NCBI RefSeq assembly: GCF_015689335.1
Contig: NZ_CP065053.1
Location: forward strand, 744,001 to 808,000
DNA: 64,000 nt
Source: Massilia antarctica
GTDB taxonomy: Bacteria > Pseudomonadota > Gammaproteobacteria > Burkholderiales > Burkholderiaceae_D
Reading direction: 5' to 3'
The translations under genes and the position numbers were made by a program. How positions within the stretch are numbered: position 1 is the stretch's first letter; every line of letters begins with the position of its first letter. Under the pieces are notes generated by a model. The model did no database searches and was not told the origin of the DNA. It saw nothing but the letters and a program-made list of their open reading frames with translations. This document shows positions 8,537 through 17,965 of this stretch, one piece after another.

Positions 8537-9907
8537 ATGCTAGATAACTTAACCCAACGCCTTGCCAAGGTCGTCAAGACCATGCGCGGTGAGGCGCGTC
8601 TGACCGAATCGAATACCGCCGAGATGCTGCGCGAAGTGCGCCTGGCCCTGCTCGAAGCCGACGTGGCCCTGCCCGCCGTGCGCGAGTTCATCAGCCGCGT
8701 CAAGGAAAAAGCCCTCGGCGAAGAAGTCATGGCCTCGCTCAGCCCGGGCCAGGCCCTGGTCGGCGTGGTCCAGCGCGAGCTGGGCGCGCTGATGGGCGCC
8801 GACCTCGGTCCGGAAGCGTCGCAGCTGAGCTTTGCCCAGCAGCCGCCGGCGATCATCCTGATGGCCGGCCTGCAGGGTGTGGGCAAGACCACCACCGTCG
8901 GCAAGCTGGCCAAGTACCTCAAGGAAGAGAAAAAGAAGAAGGTCCTGACCGTCTCGGCCGACGTCTACCGTCCGGCCGCGATCGCCCAGCTCGAATCGGT
9001 GACCAAGCAGGTCGGCGCCGACTTCTTCCCGTCCGCCGCCACCGACAAGCCGGTCGACATCGCCCTGGCCGCGCTGGACTGGGCGCGCAAGCACTACCAC
9101 GACGTGCTGATCATCGATACCGCCGGACGCCTCGGCATCGACGAAGCGATGATGCAGGAAATCTCCGCCGTGCACGCGGCGGTCAACCCGATCGAAACCC
9201 TGTTCGTGGTCGACGCCATGCTGGGGCAGGATGCGATCAACACGGCCAAGGCCTTCAACGACGCGCTGCCGCTGACCGGCATCGTGCTCACCAAGCTCGA
9301 TGGCGACTCGCGCGGCGGCGCGGCGCTGTCGGTGCGCCACATCACGGGTAAGCCGATCAAGTTTGCCGGCGTGTCCGAAAAACTCGACGGCCTGGAAGCC
9401 TTCGACGCCCAGCGCATGGCCAACCGTATTTTGGGCATGGGCGACATCCTGGCGCTGGTGGAAGAAGCGCGCAAGGGCGTCGACAGCAAGGCCGCGGCCG
9501 ACCTGGCCAACAAGATCAAGGTGGGCGGCCGCTTCGACATGAACGACTTCAAGTCGCAGCTGGGGCAAATGAAAAAGATGGGCGGCATGTCGAGCCTGAT
9601 CGACAAGCTGCCGGCGCAATTCCAGCAGGCGGCCGGCGGCGCCAACATGGACCAGGCCGACAAGCAGGTGCGGCGCATGGTCGGCATCATCGATTCGATG
9701 ACGCCGCAGGAACGCGCCAAGCCGGAACTGATCAAGGCCACGCGCAAGCGCCGCATCGCCGCCGGCGCCGGCGTGCAGGTGCAGGAAGTGAACCGCATGC
9801 TGGCCCAGTACGACCAGATGCAAGCCATGATGAAGAAATTCAAAGGGGGCGGCATGATGAAAATGATGCGCTCGATGAAGGGCATGATGCCGGGCGGGAT
9901 GCGGTAG
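8537..9907 (+). CDS. ffh: Signal recognition particle protein Ffh
   Basis: 456 residues from the ATG at 8537 (MLDNLTQRLAKVVKTMRGEA), the usual Ffh start; an upstream in-frame ATG at 8501 is not conserved. N domain (about 1-85), G domain with GLQGVGKTTT (P loop), DVYRPAA, DTAGR and TKLDGDSRGG, and a Met-rich M domain (about 300-456) ending in a run of Met, Lys and Gly. With 4.5S RNA it binds signal sequences on ribosomes and delivers membrane proteins through FtsY and GTP hydrolysis. Complete and typical. Confidence 0.98.
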   Translation: MLDNLTQRLAKVVKTMRGEARLTESNTAEMLREVRLALLEADVALPAVREFISRVKEKALGEEVMASLSPGQALVGVVQRELGALMGADLGPEASQLSFAQQPPAIILMAGLQGVGKTTTVGKLAKYLKEEKKKKVLTVSADVYRPAAIAQLESVTKQVGADFFPSAATDKPVDIALAALDWARKHYHDVLIIDTAGRLGIDEAMMQEISAVHAAVNPIETLFVVDAMLGQDAINTAKAFNDALPLTGIVLTKLDGDSRGGAALSVRHITGKPIKFAGVSEKLDGLEAFDAQRMANRILGMGDILALVEEARKGVDSKAAADLANKIKVGGRFDMNDFKSQLGQMKKMGGMSSLIDKLPAQFQQAAGGANMDQADKQVRRMVGIIDSMTPQERAKPELIKATRKRRIAAGAGVQVQEVNRMLAQYDQMQAMMKKFKGGGMMKMMRSMKGMMPGGMR

Positions 9908-9915
9908 GCAATTCT

Positions 9916-9948
9916 CGCCCCCGCGCCAGGGCGGCAGCCGCGGGGGCG
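9916..9948 (+). other. Strong GC hairpin just after ffh
   Basis: Ten-base perfect arms (CGCCCCCGCG / CGCGGGGGCG) around a 13-base loop, starting 9 bases after the ffh stop. There is no T run, so this could be a Rho-dependent end, a 3' mRNA stabiliser, or the remains of a repeat. The stretch from here to 10100 holds no gene; it presumably carries the promoter of the SWIB gene. Confidence 0.55.
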
Positions 9949-10111
9949 ACAGCAACATCAAAAATCGCCTTGCGGGGCTTAGTTCTGGCTTTTCCCTATG
10001 AAAACGCCGAAAAATTCTTGAAAAACACTTGCGTCATCGGTAAATCCCCACCAATATAAGCCGTGCGATGAATTGCGCAATTTCCCATGTGTTCGTTAAG
10101 GAGGCTTGAAG

Positions 10112-10522
10112 ATGGCAACAGCCAAAAAAACCCCAGCAGCAGCGCCAGCAAAGAAGGCCGCCGCAGCTAAGCCAGCCGCAGCGGCAAAGCCAGCAGCAGC
10201 GAAGAAAGCTGCTCCAGCAAAAGCTGCAGCACCAAAAGCAGCAGCCGCAAAAAAACCTGCAGCAGCCCCACGCAAGCCGAACGCCGCCTTCATGAAGGCG
10301 ATGACTCCGTCCGCCGTCCTGGCAGCCGTGGTTGGCGCAACGCCGCTGCCGCGCACCGAAGTGACCAAGAAAGTCTGGGACTATATCAAGAAGCTCGATC
10401 TGCAAGACGCGGCCAACCGCCGCATGATCAATGCCGACGACAAGCTCAAAGCAGTCTTCGGCGGCAAAGCACAGGTATCGATGTTTGAAATGACCAAACT
10501 CATTTCCGATCATCTGAAATAA
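10112..10522 (+). CDS. Lys/Ala-rich histone-H1-like tail fused to a SWIB domain
   Basis: 136 residues from the ATG at 10112, preceded by AAGGAGG with ideal spacing; an in-frame TTG at 10106 is inside the leader. Residues 1-52 are almost entirely Ala, Lys and Pro with AAKKP- and AKPAAA-like repeats, resembling histone H1 tails and expected to bind DNA. Residues about 55-136 form a SWIB/MDM2 domain (e.g. RTEVTKKVWDYIKKLDLQD and FEMTKLISDHLK). This combination is known in Burkholderiales and Chlamydia and is thought to act in nucleoid organisation. A strong terminator follows. Confidence 0.92.
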   Translation: MATAKKTPAAAPAKKAAAAKPAAAAKPAAAKKAAPAKAAAPKAAAAKKPAAAPRKPNAAFMKAMTPSAVLAAVVGATPLPRTEVTKKVWDYIKKLDLQDAANRRMINADDKLKAVFGGKAQVSMFEMTKLISDHLK

Positions 10523-10551
10523 AAACAGATTGCTCGTCCAAGCCTGATTAC

Positions 10552-10583
10552 AAAAAGCCCCGCTCATACGACCGGGGCTTTTT
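10552..10583 (+). terminator. Rho-independent terminator after the SWIB gene
   Basis: AAAAAGCCCCG, a ten-base loop, then CGGGGCTTTTTG: the A-run and T-run on both sides make it usable in both directions. It sits in the gap between the SWIB gene and the convergent gene that ends at 10697. Confidence 0.9.
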
Positions 10584-10696
10584 GTTTTGCACCGCGCAAA
10601 ACGGGGGGCACTGGACCAGACGTGCGGCGCCGCGGCGCTGCAAGGGCCTTACTTCATCGTCCGTCAAGCCGCCGGGCGTGTCGACATTGAGCGCCA

Positions 10697-11125
10697 TTAT
10701 TGCGCATCCTTTTGCGATGCGAACGACACGCTGACCGGAACGAAGCCGACGATGAGGACGAAGATGTCGGCGCCCGCCTCGAAGGCTTGCGCGAACAGCG
10801 CCTGCAACTCCGGCTCGCGGACGGCCAGCTTGGGCGGCAGGTGGAGAATCGACGCCGTTACCTGCGGCGACAGGTCCCGATCGATCCCGAACACCACCAG
10901 CTCACCCTCGATCGACAAGAGGAAGCGGGTACGCGGTTCGCGCGGATCGGGCTGGCGCAGCCTGAGCAGCGACAGCGCGCGCTCATGGTCGATGGCCCAC
11001 GATTCGAGGCGGCCGGGCGTGCTGCTTCTGGCCGCCCAGCCGAATTTGCAGATCAGGTCCTTGTTCGTTTTCGAATAGACGATCGCTTCATCGTCCATCG
11101 TCATTTCTTCTAATCTGAATGTCAT
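10697..11125 (-). CDS. Unknown 142-residue soluble protein
   Basis: Reads MTFRLEEMTMDDEAIVYSKT onward; the ATG at 11125 is preceded by a GGAG-containing ribosome-binding site about six bases away. There is no signal peptide. A mid region with LLSIEGELVVFGIDRDLSP and LHLPPKLAVREPELQALFAQ suggests an alpha/beta fold, and the C-terminus FVLIVGFVPVSVSFA is hydrophobic. No known family was recognised. Forward-strand openings over the same bases are less protein-like and lack start signals. It lies alone between the SWIB gene and the alkaline phosphatases. Confidence 0.55.
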   Translation of the reverse strand: MTFRLEEMTMDDEAIVYSKTNKDLICKFGWAARSSTPGRLESWAIDHERALSLLRLRQPDPREPRTRFLLSIEGELVVFGIDRDLSPQVTASILHLPPKLAVREPELQALFAQAFEAGADIFVLIVGFVPVSVSFASQKDAQ

Positions 11126-11225
11126 CAGCTCTCCGCCCGGCGCAGCCTCTTGCTAGCGCGACCTTCCGGAAGAAAAACCTCGCCGAGCCAGGCCCGACAA
11201 GCTGTCTTCCCGGACGATGCGCGGC

Positions 11226-12620
11226 TCACAAGCCGAAAGCGGCCTTCATCAGATGAAACACCTTGGTGTTTTCCATTGTCCCCTTGAACACGCCCGACCC
11301 GGCGCCGGTGGCGAACAGCTTGACGTCGCCGCCCCCATGGGTTTCGCCGGGAAGGCGCACGCCAGTCTCCTGATGGTAGTCGTCGGCCAGCGCTTGCGTA
11401 CTGTCCACGTCCACGCGCTGATTGGGACGGTTCGGGCCATTGCCGAATACCAGCGCGGTGTAGGTCTTGCCATCGGCATCGCGCGCCGGTTGGCCGTCGT
11501 CCACATTGCGCACGATATCGAGGATGGGATTGCCGCGTTTGGCGTACCCGTTCATCACGATCGTGTGATCGTGGTCCGCCGTGACCACCACCAGGGTATG
11601 GCGCAAGCCCGGATCGAGCGTCTCCATCTTGTCGAGTGCCGTCTTGATGGCGTCATCGAAGCCGATGGTTTCGGCCAACGCGTTCTTCACGTTCGAATCG
11701 TGCAGCGCATGATCGATCTTGCCGCCTTCGACCATCAGGAAAAAACCCTTCGGGTTGGCGGCCAGCAGGTCGATCGCCTTGGACGTCATCTGCGCCAGGG
11801 CCGGCTGGGCGGCGCGCCGGGTCAGCGCGTAATCGAGGTGGCTCACATCGCTGTAAATGCCGACGAATTTCTTGCCCGCCGGCGCGGCCTGCATCTGGTC
11901 CGCATTGGCCGCCACCGTGTAACCGCGCGCCGCGAATTCGGCCACCATGTCGCGCCCGTCGGCGCGGCCCTTCGGATTGCGCACCGGATCGAAGGGCGTG
12001 AAGTGATTGCGCCCGCCGCCCATCAGCACATCGACGCCATCCTTCAGCGCCGGGTTGTAGCCGGCGCCGCCCGGCACGATCTGCGCCGCGATCGAATACG
12101 CCATGTTCCGGTCGCACACATGCGAAAAGGTCGACGCCGGCGTGGCGTGGGTCAGTTCCGTGGTCGTGATCGAGCCCACCGACTTGCCGCTGGCCTTGGC
12201 CAGTTCCAGGATGGTGGCCGCCGCGCGCCCGTTACCGAGCGGGCAGGCATCGATGCCGGCATTGCCGTTGGCATCCTTCTTGGGGGCGAAGGGCTTGGCG
12301 TCGGCCATCGAAATGACATCGTTGTTGATCTTGATGCCGGTCATATAGGCCCCCATCGACGGCGCGCTGTCGGTAGTCTGGGCATCGTTCGAATAGGTCT
12401 TGATGCGCGCCGAGCGTTCCATCCGCTCGAAGTTGAGGAAGCCCTCTTCCTTGTAGCGATAAATGCGCGCGGCGGTGATGGTGGTCGGCCCCATGCCGTC
12501 GCCGAGGAAGAACAGGATGTTCTTCGCGGCCGGCGCGGCGGCGGCGAAGGAAGGCGCCAGCGCGCACGAAGCGGCCAGCAGGAGCACGGGAAAGTGGGAA
12601 GGCGTCATGGTAGGTCTCAT
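11226..12620 (-). CDS. Alkaline phosphatase, secreted (PhoA family)
   Basis: 464 residues with a signal peptide (about 1-29, ending AAAA|PAAK). Alkaline phosphatase hallmarks: FLGDGMG (metal Asp, about residue 41), nucleophile Ser about 85 in TDSAPSMGAY, EGGKIDHALHD, TADHDH and ETHGGGD, which together supply the two-zinc/magnesium centre. It should release phosphate from organic phosphomonoesters in the periplasm. Start could also be the ATG at 12608. A paralogue begins 15 bases upstream on the same strand (its stop is at 12635), so the two are likely one operon. No Pho box was confirmed. Confidence 0.93.
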   Translation of the reverse strand: MRPTMTPSHFPVLLLAASCALAPSFAAAAPAAKNILFFLGDGMGPTTITAARIYRYKEEGFLNFERMERSARIKTYSNDAQTTDSAPSMGAYMTGIKINNDVISMADAKPFAPKKDANGNAGIDACPLGNGRAAATILELAKASGKSVGSITTTELTHATPASTFSHVCDRNMAYSIAAQIVPGGAGYNPALKDGVDVLMGGGRNHFTPFDPVRNPKGRADGRDMVAEFAARGYTVAANADQMQAAPAGKKFVGIYSDVSHLDYALTRRAAQPALAQMTSKAIDLLAANPKGFFLMVEGGKIDHALHDSNVKNALAETIGFDDAIKTALDKMETLDPGLRHTLVVVTADHDHTIVMNGYAKRGNPILDIVRNVDDGQPARDADGKTYTALVFGNGPNRPNQRVDVDSTQALADDYHQETGVRLPGETHGGGDVKLFATGAGSGVFKGTMENTKVFHLMKAAFGL

Positions 12621-12634
12621 AAATGGGGCGCGGC

Positions 12635-14068
12635 TTACCAGCCGGCGGCCGCCTTGATCAGTTCAAACACGCGGGTGTTATCGATGGTGCCGCCGAAGCG
12701 CGTGGCGCCGGCGCCGATCGCGCCCAAGTACACATCGGTGCCGCTGTGGGTCTCGTAACCGGGCTCGGTGCGCACCACCGCCTCCTGGCGGTAATCGTCC
12801 GCGCTCACCTGCGCGCTGGTCAGGTGGGGGGCGCCGCCGCGGCTGCCCTGCGTGCGTTTTTCGCCGCTGCCGAAACCGATGATGGTAAACGGCGCGCCAT
12901 CGGCATCGAGCTTGATCTCATTGTTATCGACGCGGTGCATCAGTCCCAGCACACCGGGTTCGGTCGGCGTGGTCTTGCCGGTGCGGTGAGCGTAGCCGTT
13001 CAGGAGCAGCGAATGATCGTGGTCGGCGGTGGCCACGATCAAGGTGTTTTTCAGGTCCGGATCGATGGCCCGCATCTGCGCGATGGCCGCCTTGAGGGTA
13101 TTGTCGAAAACGACAGTCTCCTGCAGCGCGCGGCGCGCGTTCGAATTATGCAGCGCCAGGTCGATCATGCCGCCCTCGACGACCAGGAAGAAGCCTTTCG
13201 GATTATTCGCCAGGATGGCGATGGCCTTGCCGGCCATCTCGGGCAGGCCCGGTTCCTTGGCCGCATCGCGCATCGAATCGAAGCTCATGTCGTGCGCGCT
13301 GAACAGGCCGACCAGCGGCTGGGAGGACGTCGTGTCGACCGCCTTGAGCTGGGCGCTGTCGGTGGCCGAGCGCACGCCCTGCGCGGCCAGTTCGGCCAGC
13401 AGATCGCGTCCGTCGCTGCGCTTGCCGCCCTTGGCCGTGGTGGTGAAATGGGCGCTGCCGCCGCCGAGCAGCACATCGAGCCCGCGCGTGCCGAGGGCGA
13501 GGTTGTAGCCGGCGCCGCCGGGAACGAGGGCGGCGGCGATATCGTTCTCCATGGCGCGATGGCACACGTGCGAAAAGACCGCGCCCGGGGTGGCATCGGT
13601 GACGCGGGTGGTGGTGACGACGCCGACCGACATGCCGCGCTGTTTGGCCAGTTCGGCCAGGGTGGCGACGGGGCGCCCGCCCGTGCAGCGGCCCGCCAGC
13701 TTGTTGCCGGCGGCGTCAAGGGCGGGCGCGGCGGCCGGCGTATCGGTACTCATCGACAGCACATTGTTATTGACCTTCACGCCGGTCATATAAGCCGACA
13801 TGGACGCGGCGCTGTCGGTGACCTGGGCGTCGTTGGAAAAGGTCTTGATGAAAGCCGATTCGGGCAGGGTATCGAGGGTCAGCTCGCCCTCCTCGCCGAC
13901 GGCATAGATGCGGGCGGCGGTCAGGGTATTGATGCCCATGCCATCGCCGAGGAAGAAGATAATGTTTTTCGCTGGAGCGTGGGAGATGGCCGGGGCCGGC
14001 GGCTGGACGCTGGCGCATCCCGACAAGACCGCCAGCGCGGACGCTGCGGCAAGAAGAGTCAATCGCAT
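12635..14068 (-). CDS. Alkaline phosphatase, lipoprotein form (PhoA family)
   Basis: 477 residues from the ATG at 14068 (a GTG two codons earlier is possible). The N-terminus MRLTLLAAASALAVLSGCAS has a lipobox with Cys18, so this copy is expected to be membrane-anchored. Active-site elements are intact: FLGDGMG, TDSAASMSAY (nucleophile Ser about 86), EGGMIDLALHN, TADHDH and ETHSGTD. Note DHALHD of the downstream copy is DLALHN here, which may change metal or substrate use. It is the first gene of a tandem pair that probably arose by duplication, followed by divergence in location. Confidence 0.93.
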   Translation of the reverse strand: MRLTLLAAASALAVLSGCASVQPPAPAISHAPAKNIIFFLGDGMGINTLTAARIYAVGEEGELTLDTLPESAFIKTFSNDAQVTDSAASMSAYMTGVKVNNNVLSMSTDTPAAAPALDAAGNKLAGRCTGGRPVATLAELAKQRGMSVGVVTTTRVTDATPGAVFSHVCHRAMENDIAAALVPGGAGYNLALGTRGLDVLLGGGSAHFTTTAKGGKRSDGRDLLAELAAQGVRSATDSAQLKAVDTTSSQPLVGLFSAHDMSFDSMRDAAKEPGLPEMAGKAIAILANNPKGFFLVVEGGMIDLALHNSNARRALQETVVFDNTLKAAIAQMRAIDPDLKNTLIVATADHDHSLLLNGYAHRTGKTTPTEPGVLGLMHRVDNNEIKLDADGAPFTIIGFGSGEKRTQGSRGGAPHLTSAQVSADDYRQEAVVRTEPGYETHSGTDVYLGAIGAGATRFGGTIDNTRVFELIKAAAGW

Positions 14069-14192
14069 GTGCACTTTCGTGAGCTTGGAGAAAAAAAAAG
14101 CAGTCTACACCGCCGGCCGCCGCCGTGGTACCGGACGTCAGCACTTACCCACCTGCACAATCCGATAGTTACCTGACTAAATAGATTCCCAA

Positions 14193-14761
14193 CCGGGGTC
14201 TGACCTCTGATTCGAAACATTCCGTCAAACTTCCTACAACCATCGTCTACGCTTCCTACAACCGGGGTCAGAGCTCTGATTAGAAATTTTCCCGGTGCGT
14301 CTGGCGTGTGCGTGGCGAAGGCATGCAGCGGATCATTTGCGCATCCACTTGTGCAGCAGGCGTTTTTTCAGTGCCGCGCACTCGTGCACGTTACGGCCTC
14401 TTCGCTGAGCGAACCAGTCGGCCCAGTAGATCTGCTCCGCCAAAGGATGGTAATGATGACCGTCCTTCCCCATGGACCACACATTACTGACCTGGCGTTC
14501 CAGTACGGGCAGGTGGGACTTCAGCGCCTCAGGCGAGGCAGCCGCCAGCGCCTGGCGTTCGCGGATACGGAAGCGGCCATGCCAATCCTTCTTGTCCCAC
14601 CGTTCACTGCTGCACGTGGTAACTCCCCAGATGGGGCTGCGACGACGGCTACGACTCAAGACAGGCAGTCCTTTACAAGTGCGGGCAGGCAAACCGGAGC
14701 TGTCAACGATACGCCAGCCACCGGTTTTGCAATTAATTTCGAATCAGAGGTCAGACCCCGG
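14193..14761. mobile_element. About 570-bp unit bounded by 26-bp inverted repeats
   Basis: A 26-base sequence beginning CCGGGGTCTGACCTCTGATT (14193-14218) recurs in inverted form at 14736-14761 with one mismatch at the final base. A third, slightly changed copy in the same direction as the left end lies at 14262-14287, and the ten bases TTCCTACAAC occur just before it and again about 20 bases earlier. The unit fills the whole gap between the lipoprotein phosphatase gene and the transglycosylase gene. The same 26-base sequence forms a bare palindrome at 46813-46864. It carries only a partial reading frame, so if it moved it did so with help from elsewhere. A pair of independent intergenic repeats is the alternative. 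Confidence 0.6.
14333..14743 (-). pseudogene. Open frame inside the inverted-repeat unit, probably a gene remnant
   Basis: The reverse strand stays open for 137 codons from the right inverted repeat to a TGA at 14333. It has protein-like composition (for example SSERWDKKDWHGRFRIRERQ, VLERQVSNVWSMGKDG and QIYWADWFAQRRGRNVHE) but no ATG before residue 80 or so; only a TTG at 14692 could start it. This suggests a 5'-truncated gene captured between repeats, or a small gene with a rare start. The family was not recognised. Confidence 0.4.
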
Positions 14762-14782
14762 TTGTAGGGGGTATCCGCGTTC

Positions 14783-15388
14783 TTAGGTAGGAAATTTCCA
14801 CTTTTCCCAGGCGGCCAGCACGGAGTTGGGGTAGGCGGGCTTGCCGCGGCTGCCGTTGTAGCGGCCCAAGGCGAGGTAGGTGTTGCCATTTTCCATGTCG
14901 AGGTACATGCGCAAGATCGAGCAGCCGTAGCGCAGGTTCGTTTGCATGTGGAACAGCTTGCTACGGTCGCTATCGCCGATCACGTTGGTCCAGAACGGCA
15001 TCACTTGCATGTAGCCGCGCGCGCCCACCATCGAGACGGCGTATTTGCGGTACGCCGATTCGACCTGGATCAGCCCCAGCACCATGCCCGTATCGAGCCC
15101 GGCACGGTTCGATTCGTACCAGACCGATTGCAGGAATTCGAGCCGCACCTGGTCGTCCGGCAGCTTGCGCTTGAGCCGGTCCGACATCGCCGCCAGCCAT
15201 TGCTGGTAGCGCGCCCGCCCTGCCTCGTCGCGAAACACGGGCTGCGGCGGACGCGTGTCCTTGATCGCATTCGACAGCGCCAGCCGCACCGAGTCGGCCA
15301 TCGCTTCCTCTTTCTGGTTGCCGGCCCACGCGCTCCAGGAGCACAGCAGAGCGGCCGCCAGCACCACCTGTGCCAGCGTATTGACCAT
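14783..15388 (-). CDS. Secreted lytic transglycosylase (SLT family)
   Basis: 201 residues from the ATG at 15388; an in-frame GTG at 15403 is possible. Signal peptide about residues 1-22 (ending AWA|GNQ). The SLT core is clear: catalytic Glu in GLIQVESAYRKYAVSMVGAR and the following GYMQVMPFW, then YGCSILRMYLD and ALGRYNGSRG. It should cleave the MurNAc-GlcNAc bond of peptidoglycan with anhydro-sugar formation. It begins 11 bases after the proS stop on the same strand, so it is probably co-transcribed with proS, an arrangement common in this bacterial group. Confidence 0.9.
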   Translation of the reverse strand: MVNTLAQVVLAAALLCSWSAWAGNQKEEAMADSVRLALSNAIKDTRPPQPVFRDEAGRARYQQWLAAMSDRLKRKLPDDQVRLEFLQSVWYESNRAGLDTGMVLGLIQVESAYRKYAVSMVGARGYMQVMPFWTNVIGDSDRSKLFHMQTNLRYGCSILRMYLDMENGNTYLALGRYNGSRGKPAYPNSVLAAWEKWKFPT

Positions 15389-15399
15389 GACCGATCCGC

Positions 15400-17133
15400 T
15401 CACTGGCTCAATTTGCCTTTGATGAACTCGACCATGCCGGCGACCGGCACGGCGGTCGCCTCGGCATCGCGCCGTCCCTGGTATTCGAGGTTGCCTTCCT
15501 TCAGGCCACGCTCGCCGATGACCACCCGGTGCGGCACGCCGATCAGTTCCCAGTCGGCGAACATGGCGCCCGGACGCAGCCCGCGATCGTCGACGATGAC
15601 GTCCACGCCGGCCGCCTGCAAGGCCGCGTACAGGCTCTCGACTTCGGTCTTGACCATCTCGCTGCGGTCCATCCCCATCGGGCACAGGACCACTTCGAAC
15701 GGCGCGATCGCGGCCGGCCAGATGATGCCCTTGTCGTCAAAATTCTGCTCGATCGCCGCACCCAGAATACGCGTCACGCCAATCCCGTAGCAACCCATCT
15801 GCAGCGGCGCAGGCTTGCCGTTTTCGTCCAGAAAAGTCGCTTTCATGCTCTCGGAGTAGGAGGTCCCGAGCTGGAACACGTGACCGACTTCGATCCCGCG
15901 CTCGATCGCCAGCACGCCCTTGCCGTCCGGCGAAGCATCGCCTTCGACCACGTTGCGCAGGTCGGCGACAAGCGCTTCCGGCAGGTCGCGCACCCAGTTG
16001 GCGCCCGTGTAGTGGAAGCCTTCTTCATTGGCGCCGCAGACGAAATCGGCCATGTTGGCGACCGTGCGGTCGGCAACGATGGTGACCGGCTGTTTGGTGC
16101 CGATCGGCCCCAGGTAGCCGGGAATGCTGCCGTAGCAGGCCAGGATCTCGGCGTCGGTGGCGAAACGGTGCGCGGCCAGGCCGGCGACTTTGCCGACCTT
16201 GATCTCGTTCAGTTCATGGTCGCCGCGCAGCAGCAGCATCCAGTTTTCCAGCACCTGCTTGCCGCCGACTTCCTTTTCCACCGTCAGGGCGATGGTCTTG
16301 ACGGTCTGCGACAGCGGCAGCTTGAGCAGCTCGGCCACGGTCTCGCACTTGGTGGTGCCCGGCGTCGCGGTTTTGGTCAGGGGTGCCGTGGCGGCGGCGC
16401 GCGCGGCGGCCAGCGGCAGCGCTTCGGCCGCTTCCATGTTGGCCGCGTAGTCGGACGTCGGGCAGTAGACGATGGCGTCTTCGCCGGTGCTGGCGATGAC
16501 GTGGAATTCGTGCGAGCCGGAGCCGCCGATGGCGCCGTTGTCGGCCGCCACCGCGCGGAATTTCAGGCCGAAGCGGTTGAAGATGGCGGTGTAGGCGTCG
16601 TACATGATCTGGTACGAGACCTTCATGCTCGCTTCGTCGCGGTCGAAGGAGTAGGCATCCTTCATCGTGAATTCACGCCCGCGCATCAGGCCGAAACGCG
16701 GACGGCGCTCGTCGCGGAACTTGGTCTGGATGTGATAAAAATTGAGCGGCAGCTGGCGGTAGGACTTGATTTCGGAGCGCACCACGTCGGTGATGACTTC
16801 TTCCGACGTCGGCTGGATCGCGTACTCGCGGCCGTGGCGGTCTTTCACGCGCATCAGTTCCGGGCCCATCTTTTCCCAGCGGCCGGTTTCCTGCCACAGC
16901 TCGGCTGGTTGCACGAGGGGCATCAGCATTTCGATGCCGCCCGCCTTGTTCATTTCTTCACGGATAATCGCTTCGACCTTGCGGATCACGCGCAAGCCGG
17001 TCGGCATGTACGTATAGATGCCGGAGCCGAGGCGCTTGATCATTCCTGCGCGCATCATCAGCTGGTGACTGACGATTTCAGCGTCGGACGGTGCTTCTTT
17101 TAAAGTTGAAATAAAAAAACGGGAGGCACGCAT
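15400..17133 (-). CDS. proS: Prolyl-tRNA synthetase
   Basis: 577 residues, starting [20 protein letters not shown]. This is the bacterial-type ProRS: class II catalytic core with motif 2 (about [17 protein letters not shown]), the YbaK-like editing insertion (about residues 225-390, including [13 protein letters not shown]) and the anticodon-binding C-terminus (about 470-577). It charges tRNA-Pro and the insertion clears mischarged Ala-tRNA-Pro. It is divergent from rppH, with a 204-base AT-richer gap holding both promoters. Confidence 0.97.
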   Translation of the reverse strand: MRASRFFISTLKEAPSDAEIVSHQLMMRAGMIKRLGSGIYTYMPTGLRVIRKVEAIIREEMNKAGGIEMLMPLVQPAELWQETGRWEKMGPELMRVKDRHGREYAIQPTSEEVITDVVRSEIKSYRQLPLNFYHIQTKFRDERRPRFGLMRGREFTMKDAYSFDRDEASMKVSYQIMYDAYTAIFNRFGLKFRAVAADNGAIGGSGSHEFHVIASTGEDAIVYCPTSDYAANMEAAEALPLAAARAAATAPLTKTATPGTTKCETVAELLKLPLSQTVKTIALTVEKEVGGKQVLENWMLLLRGDHELNEIKVGKVAGLAAHRFATDAEILACYGSIPGYLGPIGTKQPVTIVADRTVANMADFVCGANEEGFHYTGANWVRDLPEALVADLRNVVEGDASPDGKGVLAIERGIEVGHVFQLGTSYSESMKATFLDENGKPAPLQMGCYGIGVTRILGAAIEQNFDDKGIIWPAAIAPFEVVLCPMGMDRSEMVKTEVESLYAALQAAGVDVIVDDRGLRPGAMFADWELIGVPHRVVIGERGLKEGNLEYQGRRDAEATAVPVAGMVEFIKGKLSQ

Positions 17134-17337
17134 ATCGGTGAATTCTTTTTAAAAAGAGAGGGTTATAATCAACCTAATTTTAAAGGATTAGCTGGCTGAT
17201 GCGTCCAATCTTTATACAAATGGGCCCGTTTGACGCGGTTCCCGCCGTTTTCGTACCCCGAAAGCCTGGCGGGGACCAGAATTTGTGGGTAAATATGTAA
17301 GAAGGACGCGCGCTGGCAGAAAGTTTCGAGGTGCACT

Positions 17338-17946
17338 ATGCTCGACCGTGAAGGGTTCCGGCCCAACGTCGGCATCATCCTGCTAAACGCCCATAACGAG
17401 GTGTGGTGGGGCAAGCGGGTGCGCGAGCACTCGTGGCAGTTCCCGCAAGGGGGCATTAAATACGGTGAGACACCGGAACAGGCAATGTATCGCGAACTGG
17501 AGGAAGAGATTGGCTTGCGCCAGGAGCATGTGAAGATTGTGGGACGCACGCGCGACTGGCTGCGCTATGAAGTACCCGACCATTTTATCAAGCGCGAGAT
17601 TCGCGGCCACTACCGCGGGCAAAAGCAGATCTGGTTCCTGTTGCGCATGTGCGCGCGCGATAACGACGTCAACCTGCGCCTGACCGACCATCCGGAATTC
17701 GACGCCTGGCGCTGGCACGATTACTGGGTGCCGCTCGATGTCGTCATCGAGTTCAAGCGCGATGTCTACCAGCGCGCCCTGCAGGAATTATCGCGTTTCC
17801 TGACCTGGCCGGCCAATGGCGGCCATACGCACGAACGGCGCCACACGGCCCGCTACCTGCGCCAGCCGCACGCGCCGCGCCAGCCGACCCCGGAACAGCC
17901 CTGCGCCCCGGAAGCGGAGCTGGTACTGGTGCCGGGCAAGCAATAG
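17338..17946 (+). CDS. rppH: RNA pyrophosphohydrolase RppH (Nudix)
   Basis: 202 residues starting [20 protein letters not shown]. The Nudix box is complete: [20 protein letters not shown] followed by IGL (about residues 38-60). RppH removes pyrophosphate from the 5' end of mRNAs and so starts RNase E-dependent decay. The catalytic part ends near residue 160; the remaining 40 residues are a Pro/His/Arg-rich tail longer than in E. coli RppH. Gene order proS-rppH divergent is typical of Burkholderiales. A terminator follows at 17966. Confidence 0.95.
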   Translation: MLDREGFRPNVGIILLNAHNEVWWGKRVREHSWQFPQGGIKYGETPEQAMYRELEEEIGLRQEHVKIVGRTRDWLRYEVPDHFIKREIRGHYRGQKQIWFLLRMCARDNDVNLRLTDHPEFDAWRWHDYWVPLDVVIEFKRDVYQRALQELSRFLTWPANGGHTHERRHTARYLRQPHAPRQPTPEQPCAPEAELVLVPGKQ

Positions 17947-17965
17947 CAGGCAATCGCAACACCCG

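Noticed and set aside
14333..14743. REP-associated tyrosine transposase gene inside the inverted-repeat unit
   Set aside because: The frame lacks the conserved His-hydrophobe-His motif and catalytic Tyr context of such transposases, so the call was left as an unrecognised remnant.
17134..17337. tRNA or riboswitch in the proS/rppH gap
   Set aside because: No cloverleaf or T-box-like anti-terminator could be drawn; the gap appears to hold only divergent promoters.
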